NCBI GenBank assembly: GCA_964420455.1
Contig: CAYQTO010000172.1
Span: forward strand, 1 to 7,215
Length of the DNA stretch: 7,215 nt
Direction of reading: 5' to 3'
Source of the DNA: CAYQTO01 sp964420455
GTDB taxonomy: Bacteria > Sumerlaeota > Sumerlaeia > SLMS01
Numbering within the stretch: position 1 is the first letter of the stretch; each line of letters opens with the position of its first letter. This document shows, in pieces, positions 1-6,542 of the stretch. The notes beneath the pieces are model-generated. The model saw nothing but the letters and a program-made list of their open reading frames with translations. It did no database searches and had not been told where the DNA came from. The translations under genes and the position numbers were made by a program.

Positions 1-1303
1 CCGCCCACCCCCCCAGCAGCAGCGCAGGCGGAACGATCGGCAGCCGGTGACGTGCAATCGCCAGGTACAGCATCACCCCCAGAAAGTACGGAACAATCCA
101 CAACCCCAGGATCGCCACCGCCCAGAACTGCGTACTCGTCAGTCGGGGCGGACGCCGCCGCCGCGCGAGCCCGCCAATCACCAGCCACCCCCCCATCATC
201 ACCCCCGCGAGCGCAAACGGCCCCAGAACCGTCAGCCCCGGCAGAATCCCCAACACCGGCGAGCGTTCCCGTGCATAAGCAAAGTTCTGCGTGCAGTGGA
301 CTTCCTCGGCGTTTGACAGAATGAGTCCCTTGTGCAGCAGCCCAAGAAGGAAGGCGCCCGGATTCTCCGCCAGCCACGCCGCGTTGCGCTCGCGCCACCA
401 CCCGCGGATCGACGCCCGGTCCGTCTCCTCGAGTCCGTCCACGAACGGAAGGTTCTGATACACGTTGAACTCGATCCCGGGGCTCGAGACGTCCCAACCC
501 CAACCGTCTATACGGTTCCCCATGTGAAAGTTCAGTTCGCTCCCGGTACCCAGGGGCGCCCAAAGCCCGAAATAAACCACGTGGCGCGTGAGGTTCAGCC
601 CCACTGGCACAAGCGCCGCCGCCAGAAACACCGCCGGCACGCCCACTCGCCGGCTCCACCCGCCGCCCCGCAGCCCCTGCAGCACTGCCAGCGCCAACGC
701 GAACCCCGGCAACGTGATCAGTACCGTCGGACGCATCATCATCGACAACCCGGCCAGCAGCCCCGCCGCCACAAGCCAGCCCGCGTGCCACCCCGGCCGC
801 CGGAGAACCCGCCGCCCGTGCTCCACCAGCACCAGAAGGAACGCCCCGTTCAGCGCCATCGCCATCGTTTCCATGTAGCCGGACACCGTGAAGTGAACAA
901 ACGGCCAGTGAAGCGCAAGGAACACCCCGCCAAGGAACGCCGGCACCTTGGGAAAGGCCCGGCGCGCGATCCCGTACCATGCCCCGATCGCCAGCACCTC
1001 CGCGATCAACGACACCATATGGATCGCGGGAAAGCGGATCCCTGCCCCTGTATAGACAAGCGCCCCGATGTAGGGAAACAACTGGGGCCGGTGATACGGC
1101 CCGTGTGTCAGTCCCAGCCAGTCGCCCCCCGCTAACCGCACCGCCAGCGCATGGTGCTCGTACGCGTCCGACGTCGGCACCAGAAAGACCGGCGAATCCG
1201 CCATAAACCACAGGTGTCCTGCCCGCACCAGTGCCGCCAGCCCCATCAGCAGCAGCACCGCCCGCCACCCCCCCAGCCACAGGGCCACGTCACTCCGCCT
1301 CAT
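1..1303 (-). CDS. GT39/PMT-like membrane glycosyltransferase, 3' end cut by the left edge
   Basis: Read on the minus strand from ATG at 1303, the frame stays open to position 2, giving 434 residues with no stop. The protein is strongly hydrophobic, with a first membrane helix at about residues 7-26. It then shows the loop signature of polyprenol-phosphate-sugar-dependent transferases (GT39/ArnT-like): an acidic segment SDAYEHHALA (45-54, Asp46 the likely catalytic-type acid), GPYHRPQLFPYIGAL (68-82), GYMET with Glu145, GLLAGLSMMMRPT (181-193), LNFHMGNRIDG (257-267) and, near the end, ARHRLPIVPPALLL (417-430), which is typical of the last helices of the family. Such enzymes move a sugar from a lipid-phosphate carrier to an acceptor on the outer face of the cytoplasmic membrane. 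Donor and acceptor cannot be told. The start is supported by a GGAAG site 7 nt upstream and by the 14-nt overlap with the preceding glycosyltransferase gene. Probably only a C-terminal part is missing. Family call fairly sure, exact subfamily not. Confidence 0.82.
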   Translation of the reverse strand, partial: MRRSDVALWLGGWRAVLLLMGLAALVRAGHLWFMADSPVFLVPTSDAYEHHALAVRLAGGDWLGLTHGPYHRPQLFPYIGALVYTGAGIRFPAIHMVSLIAEVLAIGAWYGIARRAFPKVPAFLGGVFLALHWPFVHFTVSGYMETMAMALNGAFLLVLVEHGRRVLRRPGWHAGWLVAAGLLAGLSMMMRPTVLITLPGFALALAVLQGLRGGGWSRRVGVPAVFLAAALVPVGLNLTRHVVYFGLWAPLGTGSELNFHMGNRIDGWGWDVSSPGIEFNVYQNLPFVDGLEETDRASIRGWWRERNAAWLAENPGAFLLGLLHKGLILSNAEEVHCTQNFAYARERSPVLGILPGLTVLGPFALAGVMMGGWLVIGGLARRRRPPRLTSTQFWAVAILGLWIVPYFLGVMLYLAIARHRLPIVPPALLLGGWA

Positions 1304-2630
1304 CGGGCTGCTTCCACTCCTGCCAGACGCTCGTCACGCACGCCCCCACGAGCAATGCCCAGCCAATCGGCCTCTGAACGAAATACAGCAAGCCAATCGC
1401 CTCCGTTACCGGATTCCCCGCGTACCCTGTCCGTTGCCACAACCACCAAAGCGACGGTGCCCCTGCAAAGATCCACACGGCAACTGCCATTCGCGGCCCC
1501 ACAACTCCCGTCCCGAACAACCACGCCACCGCCGGCAACAACATCGTGTAGTGGGTCTCCCAAACGTCACCGTACATCGCGAACCACGCCAGCCAGAAAA
1601 CCCCCACAGCGGCGGGGGAGAACCGCCGCCGGCTCGCCCACCAGGTTCCCCCCAGCAACGCCCCATACCCAACGCAAAGCACCACATTCGCCCAGAAAAC
1701 CGGGTCCGCGGAGCGCGCCGGCGCCTCCCAGTCCGGTCCCGGAGCCATCGTCCCCGGACCCAGCAGCATCCAGCCCACCGCGTTGACCAGCGACGGCACC
1801 CCCTGCGCCCCCGCATACGGCGCATGCATGCCCCGAATCCAAGTCGCCCCCAGATCCCGCTCGGCCAGCGACGCCCTCACCCCCCCAAGCCCCACCAACG
1901 GCGCAACCGCAACCGCCCCCAGGAACACCCCCACGGCACCCACCGCCCACGCCCGCTGTCCCCAGTTCCAAAGCAGCCCCGCCATCGCCAGGGGAAACAC
2001 CTTGATGAATCCAGCGGCCCCCCACGCCGCCAGCCAACCCATCCGGCCGCTTCGCCAGCCCACCAACCCCACAAACGTCAGCCAGCCCACAAACAGGGAA
2101 AACTGGCCCATGTGCAGCTCCGGTAACAACGGCATCCAGCAGAACCACAAGAGCCCGCTGATCGCCACATCGCCATTCCGCAACCCCACCGTGATCAGGA
2201 AACCCGAAAGCACGAGAAATGCGAGGAGTGCCGTCCAAACCGCCACACCGAGCGCGGGCGGAAACAACCCAAGGGGAACCGCCAGTAGCCCCAGCGCCGT
2301 TGGGGGATAGCGGTACGGCGTCGCGTACGGCGCCCCTGTCAACACCGTTGCGGGGGTGTAAGGGTCCTCGCCAAGCAACAGACGGCGCCCCGCCTCGCCG
2401 ATCGCGTGAAAGTCGATACCCGGCGTCATCCGCGACAAAACCCCCGAATCCACCGCCAACGGCGCCAGCAGGCTGCCCGCGTCGTCCGGCCCCGACCGGC
2501 CAAACGGCATCATCAGCAGGAAAATCAGCAGGAAAACAGTCAGCGCGACCTTCGCGGAAACGGGCGCTCCCGCAACCAACGACGCACCGCGTCGCGCAAG
2601 CCCCACCGGACTGAGCTCATTCATCGGCAT
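1290..2630 (-). CDS. GT87/DUF2029-like membrane glycosyltransferase
   Basis: A 446-residue multi-pass membrane protein with about ten hydrophobic segments, the first at about residues 28-44. It shows the pattern of the GT87 (DUF2029, PimE-like) family. An acidic extracytoplasmic loop has DFHAIGEAGRRLLLGEDPY (73-91), where Asp73 matches the position of the catalytic Asp of mannosyltransferase PimE. Further signatures are PYRYPPTALGLLAVPLGLF (105-123), HMGQFSLFVG (173-182), GFIKVFPLA (207-215) and a late WETHYTMLLP segment (357-366). Family members use polyprenol-phosphate-linked sugars, typically mannose in Actinobacteria; the sugar here is unknown. The start at ATG 2630 is tentative: a second in-frame ATG lies at 2624 and neither has a strong Shine-Dalgarno. 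The stop overlaps the start of the GT39-like gene, so both should be co-transcribed. Leucine and valine codons strongly favour final G (CTG, GTG), unlike the sdh genes. Family assignment is by motif only. Confidence 0.8.
   Translation of the reverse strand: MPMNELSPVGLARRGASLVAGAPVSAKVALTVFLLIFLLMMPFGRSGPDDAGSLLAPLAVDSGVLSRMTPGIDFHAIGEAGRRLLLGEDPYTPATVLTGAPYATPYRYPPTALGLLAVPLGLFPPALGVAVWTALLAFLVLSGFLITVGLRNGDVAISGLLWFCWMPLLPELHMGQFSLFVGWLTFVGLVGWRSGRMGWLAAWGAAGFIKVFPLAMAGLLWNWGQRAWAVGAVGVFLGAVAVAPLVGLGGVRASLAERDLGATWIRGMHAPYAGAQGVPSLVNAVGWMLLGPGTMAPGPDWEAPARSADPVFWANVVLCVGYGALLGGTWWASRRRFSPAAVGVFWLAWFAMYGDVWETHYTMLLPAVAWLFGTGVVGPRMAVAVWIFAGAPSLWWLWQRTGYAGNPVTEAIGLLYFVQRPIGWALLVGACVTSVWQEWKQPDEAE
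1311..1315 (-). promoter_or_regulatory. Shine-Dalgarno site inside the upstream gene
   Basis: On the minus strand GGAAG lies 7 nt before ATG 1303, within the last codons of the GT87-like gene. It supports that start for the downstream glycosyltransferase. With the 14-nt overlap, it also implies translational coupling of the pair. Confidence 0.5.
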
Positions 2631-2953
2631 GTCGCAGGCCGCGGGGACAACCGGCCCCGCCCCAAAGATCGAGTAAACAGAGACTAATCAATGATTGGCA
2701 GAACCCTTGCACCGACTTGATCTGTGCGCAATCGACCCTTCATGCCCGCCAACCCGCTTCTCGAGCAAGTCACCGCCACGACCCCTCCAATGACAAAACC
2801 GCGCCTCATCAAACGCCCCCGGAGAAAGTCGATTTCGCTGGTCGGACTATTGTTGACTTCCCCATGTGGCCTGCCCACCGTCGGGTGTCACGCCGCTTCA
2901 GGACGAACTCGCGGCACACTTTGTGAAATCCTTCACAAGGCAAAGGCCACCTG
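2631..2953. other. Divergent intergenic region between the glycosyltransferase pair and sdhCAB
   Basis: This 323-nt gap lies between two divergent transcription units, so it should carry both promoters and any shared control sites. Seen in it: a GC-rich hairpin (GCGGGG 2641-2646 with CCCCGC 2655-2660) that would lie in the leader of the minus-strand genes; a short AT-richer tract at about 2662-2700 containing an AATCA-A-TGATT palindrome (2686-2696); and the CRP-like palindrome at 2919-2940. A TTGACT at 2853-2858 resembles a -35 box but has no acceptable -10 box at 16-18 nt. I cannot place a sigma-70 promoter with confidence. The small open frames here have no recognisable product or good ribosome-binding site. 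Confidence 0.7.
2919..2940. promoter_or_regulatory. CRP/FNR-like palindrome before sdhC (possible operator or mRNA hairpin)
   Basis: TTGTGAA (2921-2927) and TTCACAA (2932-2938) are perfect inverted repeats around a 4-nt spacer. Read another way, this is TGTGA-N6-TCACA, an exact match to the core consensus bound by CRP and several CRP/FNR-superfamily regulators. As RNA, the stem extends to 9 bp by one G-U and one C-G pair (2919-2940). It ends 1 nt before the AAAGG that is the best sdhC ribosome-binding site (2942-2946), and its centre is about 24 nt from the sdhC ATG. That is too close for a normal activator site unless the transcript starts almost at the ATG, so repression or translational control is also possible. 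The palindrome is certain; its function is inferred. Confidence 0.5.
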
Positions 2954-3700
2954 ATGAACAACACCAATTACTTCCTCCTTCGCCGCATCCACTCGCTGCT
3001 CGGGGTCATCCCCCTCGGCGTCTTCCTGTTCAATCACCTCCTCACGAACAGTACCGGTATCGTCAGCGCCGAATTCTTCGAGGAGAAGGTCTACCTGATC
3101 CACCTTCTCGGGCCCGTGCTCCCTCTTGTCGAGGCGGCAGTTATTTTCATCCCTCTCGCCATCCACATCGCGCTCGGTGTCTACATCGCCACCACATCGA
3201 GAATCGAGGTCGGGTCGAACCTCCCCTACGGACGCAACTGGGCGTATGCCTTTCAGCGCTGGACCGGTTGGATCGCCCTCGTCTTCATCGTCTACCACGT
3301 CATCCATCTGCGATTCCTCCACGACATGGACGCGGTGCCCTTTTCCGTCGAACTTGGCCACATGTTCGCCGGCATGGACGCCCTCATCTTCATCCCCGCG
3401 TATTTCATCGGTGCCATGGCGGTGATCTTTCACTTTTCCAATGGGCTGTGCACCTTCTGCATGACTTGGGGCATCACCGTCGGGCCCGAGAGCCAGCGCA
3501 AAATGGCTTACGCCGCCACCGGCGTCGGAGCCATCCTGACCGCCATGCTTGTTGCCTCGATTGTTGGCTTCGCCCGCTTCGGCGCCGAGATCGAAAGCAT
3601 GGACCCGGAAACTTACGAAGAAACCGTCGCTGAACTCCGCGCCATCCACACCCACGGCCACGGGGGCGAAGAAACCCCCGACGTGGATATCGAATCCTGA
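2954..3700 (+). CDS. sdhC: Succinate dehydrogenase/fumarate reductase cytochrome b subunit (type B, di-haem)
   Basis: This is the membrane anchor of respiratory complex II. It binds two b haems and carries electrons between the SdhAB head and the quinone pool. The 248-residue protein aligns by eye with Bacillus subtilis SdhC (about 202 residues) from the N-terminus: FLLRRIHSLLGVIP, then five membrane helices at about 12-31, 56-80, 100-123, 144-163 and 186-208. The four likely haem ligands are His28, His71, His115 and His160, the last in FHFSNGLCTF; TWGITVGPESQR follows at 171-182. The single-subunit, four-His pattern indicates the menaquinone-type class. A roughly 40-residue hydrophilic tail (208-248), acidic and with HTHGH at 232-236, goes beyond the Bacillus protein. 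ATG 2954 is preceded by AAAGG 7 nt upstream, and an in-frame stop at 2924-2926 limits any longer start. First gene of the operon, 28 nt before sdhA. Confidence 0.95.
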   Translation: MNNTNYFLLRRIHSLLGVIPLGVFLFNHLLTNSTGIVSAEFFEEKVYLIHLLGPVLPLVEAAVIFIPLAIHIALGVYIATTSRIEVGSNLPYGRNWAYAFQRWTGWIALVFIVYHVIHLRFLHDMDAVPFSVELGHMFAGMDALIFIPAYFIGAMAVIFHFSNGLCTFCMTWGITVGPESQRKMAYAATGVGAILTAMLVASIVGFARFGAEIESMDPETYEETVAELRAIHTHGHGGEETPDVDIES

Positions 3701-3728
3701 GCCCCCATGAGCCACGAAGGAGTTTCCC

Positions 3729-5690
3729 ATGCCTAAACGAGTGATCGTCGTCGGAGGAGGACTCGCCGGTCTGTCTGCCGCCATTCGCGCAGCGGAACGC
3801 GGCATGCCCGTCGACCTCTTCTCCATCGTCCCTGTCAAGCGGTCCCACTCCGTGTGCGCTCAGGGCGGTATCAACGCGGCCAAGAACATGAAGGGCGAAG
3901 GCGACCACCCCGACATCCACGTGGCCGACACGCTCTTTGGCGGCGAGTACCTCGCCGACCAGCCGCTCGTGAAGGGTATGTGTCATCAAGCACCCGCGAT
4001 CATTGACCTCCTCGACCGCATGGGCGTCCCCTTTAACCGCACACTCGAGGGGCGTCTCGACTTCCGCCGCTTCGGCGGCACCCTTCACCACCGCACTGCC
4101 TTCTCCGGCGCCACCACCGGCCAACAACTCATGTACGCCCTCGACGAGCAGGTCCGCCGCTTCGAGGCGCAGGGCCTCGTCGAAAAGTACGAGCACTGGG
4201 AGTTCCTCTCGCTCGTCCTCGACGACGAAGGAAACACCCGGGGCATCACCGCCCTCAACGTGTGGGATCGCAAGATCGAGGTCTTCAAGGCCAACGCGGT
4301 CATCCTCTGCACCGGCGGCCCGGGCCTCGTCTTCGGCAAGTCCACCAACTCCGTCATCAACACCGGCGCCGCCGCCTCCCGCGCCTACCAGCAAGGTGTC
4401 TGGTATGCGAACGGGGAATTCATCCAAGTCCACCCGACCTCCATTCCCGGAGCGGACAAGCTCCGACTGATCTCCGAGTCCGTTCGCGGCGAAGGTGGCC
4501 GCGTGTGGATTCCCAAGGATCCCACCGACAAGCGCGATCCCGTCGACATCCCCGACGCCGATCGCGACTACTTCCTCGAGCGCAAGTATCCCAAGTACGG
4601 CAACCTTGTCCCCCGCGACGTCGCCACCCGGGAAATCTTCCACACCTGTGTGGCCGAAAAACGGGGCGTCAACGGCCAGAACATGGTCTATCTCGACATC
4701 ACCCCGGAAAAGTCCGGCCAGCCCGGCGACTCGCTCGAGCGCAAGCTCGGCGGCGTCTTCGAGATCTATCGCAAGTTTGTCGGCGACGACCCCCTCAAGC
4801 GCCCCATGAAAATCTTCCCCGGCATGCACTACAGTATGGGGGGACTGTGGGTTGGCTACGAGGACAATGGCTCCATGATCGCCCAGATGACCAACGTGCC
4901 CGGCACCTTCGCCGCGGGCGAGGTCGACTTCCAGTATCACGGCGGAAACCGCCTTGGTGCGAACTCGCTCCTCAGCTGCATCTATGGTGGTCTTGAAGCG
5001 GGGGAACGCGCCGTGAAGTGGATTTCCTCCAACCCCGGCGAGGCCCCCGAAAACGTCTATACGCGCGAGTCCAAGCGCCAGGAGGAAATCAGCGAGAAAC
5101 TGCTGAAATCCCAGGGCGAGGAAAATGCCTACGCGCTCCATCGCGAACTCGGCCAGTGGATGACCGAGAAGTGCACCGTCATCCGGGACAACAAGAGCCT
5201 CGACGAGTTGATGGCCAAGCTCGACGAGCTCGAAGACCGCGCCGACCACGTCAATATCAACGACACAAGTCGTTCCATGAACCAGACCTTCGGCTTCGCC
5301 CGCTGCCTCAAGGATATGATCATCCTCGCCAAGGCCATCGCACAAAGCGCCCGGCTGCGCGACGAGTGCCGCGGTGCCCACTACAAGCCCGAGTTCGACC
5401 TCGCCAAACCCGAAGGCACCAAGATCGGGGACGCCAAGGATTACGAACCCTACCGGGAGTACTGCTCCTCCATCGCTGGCCGCTGGGGCGCCAACTACAA
5501 CCTCCCCGCAAAGAACGGATCCACCCTCACGCCCGAGTTCACCGAATACATGGACAAGTGGATCGAACGCGAGAAGCGCTGGAACAAGTCCACCCTCGCC
5601 ACCTACAAGCCCGGTGAGAAGGTCCCCGCGATCGACTACAAGGACGTCGCCATGACCTTCGAGCCACCCAAGCCCCGCATCTACAAGTAA
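3729..5690 (+). CDS. sdhA: Succinate dehydrogenase/fumarate reductase flavoprotein subunit
   Basis: Catalytic subunit of complex II, interconverting succinate and fumarate on the cytoplasmic face with covalently bound FAD. The 653-residue protein starts with the dinucleotide-binding motif VIVVGGGLAGLSAAIRAAERG (5-25). His40 in KRSHSVCAQGG is the predicted FAD attachment site. Substrate-site residues are all present: His235 (VHPTSIPG), Arg253 (RGEGGRVW), His367 (HYSMGG) and Arg408 (GGNRLGANSL). The FAD domain is interrupted by the mobile capping domain at roughly 240-345, and a helical region and C-terminal domain fill about 425-653. It is longer than Bacillus SdhA (about 586) because of a short insertion near 260-275 and a longer C-terminus, as in Bacteroidota and delta-proteobacterial homologues. 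AAGGAG (3717-3722) sits 6 nt before ATG 3729. No signal peptide is seen. Whether it mainly oxidises succinate or reduces fumarate cannot be read from sequence. Confidence 0.97.
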   Translation: MPKRVIVVGGGLAGLSAAIRAAERGMPVDLFSIVPVKRSHSVCAQGGINAAKNMKGEGDHPDIHVADTLFGGEYLADQPLVKGMCHQAPAIIDLLDRMGVPFNRTLEGRLDFRRFGGTLHHRTAFSGATTGQQLMYALDEQVRRFEAQGLVEKYEHWEFLSLVLDDEGNTRGITALNVWDRKIEVFKANAVILCTGGPGLVFGKSTNSVINTGAAASRAYQQGVWYANGEFIQVHPTSIPGADKLRLISESVRGEGGRVWIPKDPTDKRDPVDIPDADRDYFLERKYPKYGNLVPRDVATREIFHTCVAEKRGVNGQNMVYLDITPEKSGQPGDSLERKLGGVFEIYRKFVGDDPLKRPMKIFPGMHYSMGGLWVGYEDNGSMIAQMTNVPGTFAAGEVDFQYHGGNRLGANSLLSCIYGGLEAGERAVKWISSNPGEAPENVYTRESKRQEEISEKLLKSQGEENAYALHRELGQWMTEKCTVIRDNKSLDELMAKLDELEDRADHVNINDTSRSMNQTFGFARCLKDMIILAKAIAQSARLRDECRGAHYKPEFDLAKPEGTKIGDAKDYEPYREYCSSIAGRWGANYNLPAKNGSTLTPEFTEYMDKWIEREKRWNKSTLATYKPGEKVPAIDYKDVAMTFEPPKPRIYK

Positions 5691-5708
5691 TCCTCCACGG
5701 AGCCACCC

Positions 5709-6455
5709 ATGCCCGAGAAGATCACCCTCAAGATCAAGCGCCAGGACGGACCGGGCGAACAGCCCTACTGGGAAACCTTCGAGATTCCCTACCAGCCCAA
5801 CATGAACGTGATCTCCGCCCTCATGGAGGTCCAGATCAACCCGGTCACCGCGGACGGCAAGAAAACCACGGCGCCCTCCTGGGACGCGGCCTGCCTCGAG
5901 GAGGTTTGCGGTTCCTGCTCCATGCGCGTGAATGGTGTTCCACGCCAGGCCTGCACCGCACTCATTGACCAGCTCGAACAACCCATCGTCCTCGAGCCCT
6001 TCACAAAGTTCCCCGTGATCCGCGACCTCTGCGTCGACCGCAGCCGCATGTTCGAAGCCCTCAAGCGCGTCCACGCCTGGAACCCCCTCGACGGCACCTA
6101 CGACCTCGGCTCCGGGCCCCTTGTTGATCCCGACACCCAAGGCGACATGTACAAGTACGCCCGCTGCATGACCTGCGGCTGCTGCCTTGAGGCCTGCCCC
6201 CAAGTGAACGAAAACTCCCCCTTCATCGGGGCTGCCGCCATTGGCCAGGCCTACCTCTTCAATACCCAACCTTCCGGCAAGGCCATGGCCAAGGAACGCC
6301 TCGAGGTGCTCATGGGCCCCGGCGGTGTCGGCGACTGCGGCAACGCCCAAAACTGCGTCCGTGTCTGCCCCAAGGAAATCCCCCTCACAACTGCCATCGC
6401 GGAAATGGGTCGCCAGCTCACCTGGTACTCCATCACGCGCTTCTTCACCCGCTAG
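5709..6455 (+). CDS. sdhB: Succinate dehydrogenase/fumarate reductase iron-sulfur subunit
   Basis: Electron-transfer subunit of complex II, wiring FAD in SdhA to the haems and quinone site of SdhC. At 248 residues it has the usual family length. The N-terminal plant-ferredoxin-like domain has the 2Fe-2S ligands Cys62, Cys67, Cys70 and Cys82 (CLEEVCGSCS, then RQACTALIDQLEQP). The C-terminal domain has Cys153, Cys156 and Cys159 with Cys220 for the 4Fe-4S cluster, and Cys163, Cys210 and Cys216 for the 3Fe-4S cluster (CMTCGCCLEACP; DCGNAQNC; VCPKEIPLTT). All eleven ligands are present. An extra Cys158 beside Cys159 replaces the Val of the Bacillus protein. The gene follows sdhA by 18 nt with GGAG at 5699-5702, 6 nt before ATG 5709, and is the last gene of the operon. 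A strong terminator follows 25 nt after the stop. Confidence 0.97.
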   Translation: MPEKITLKIKRQDGPGEQPYWETFEIPYQPNMNVISALMEVQINPVTADGKKTTAPSWDAACLEEVCGSCSMRVNGVPRQACTALIDQLEQPIVLEPFTKFPVIRDLCVDRSRMFEALKRVHAWNPLDGTYDLGSGPLVDPDTQGDMYKYARCMTCGCCLEACPQVNENSPFIGAAAIGQAYLFNTQPSGKAMAKERLEVLMGPGGVGDCGNAQNCVRVCPKEIPLTTAIAEMGRQLTWYSITRFFTR

Positions 6456-6480
6456 ATCCTCGCTTCCCCCCAAGACGGCA

Positions 6481-6519
6481 GCGGGGCGGCACCCATGGAT
6501 GCCGCCCCGCTTTCTTTCC
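6481..6519 (+). terminator. Rho-independent terminator of sdhCAB
   Basis: A perfect 11-bp GC-rich stem, GCGGGGCGGCA (6481-6491) with TGCCGCCCCGC (6500-6510), encloses an 8-nt loop and is followed by the T-rich run TTTCTTTCC (6511-6519). It begins 25 nt after the sdhB stop, as expected for the operon end. On the minus strand the stem is followed by a sequence poor in T, so it is a weaker terminator for the convergent TPR gene, though it may still help there. Confidence 0.9.
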
Positions 6520-6542
6520 AGCTTCCCCACGCCACCTTGCCA

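Noticed and set aside
332..1135. 267-codon plus-strand frame
   Set aside because: It encodes an Arg/Pro/His-rich, low-complexity product opposite the clearly membrane-protein-like minus frame with family motifs.
2853..2858. TTGACT as a -35 box for sdhC
   Set aside because: No TATAAT-like hexamer lies 16-18 nt downstream; that stretch is GC-rich.
2684..2878. 64-codon minus-strand frame in the divergent intergenic region
   Set aside because: It has a short hydrophobic patch but no good ribosome-binding site, no lipobox and no recognisable family. Overlapping plus frames are equally open, as expected at this GC content.
3707..3736. Nine-codon open frame (MSHEGVSHA) overlapping the sdhA start
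   Set aside because: It has no Shine-Dalgarno of its own and spans the sdhA ribosome-binding site. It looks like chance, though a coupling role cannot be excluded.
2933..3838. 301-codon minus-strand frame over sdhC
   Set aside because: It is antisense to sdhC, has Gly/Asp/Glu/Val-rich composition and shows no recognisable motif. A shadow of a well-supported gene.
3474..6530. 1018-codon open frame antisense to the whole of sdhA and sdhB and part of sdhC
   Set aside because: The plus-strand genes are certain from cofactor and active-site motifs. The antisense frame is kept open by the C-ending codon bias, and its translation is low-complexity Gly/Ala/Val/Asp/Glu-rich with no domain pattern.
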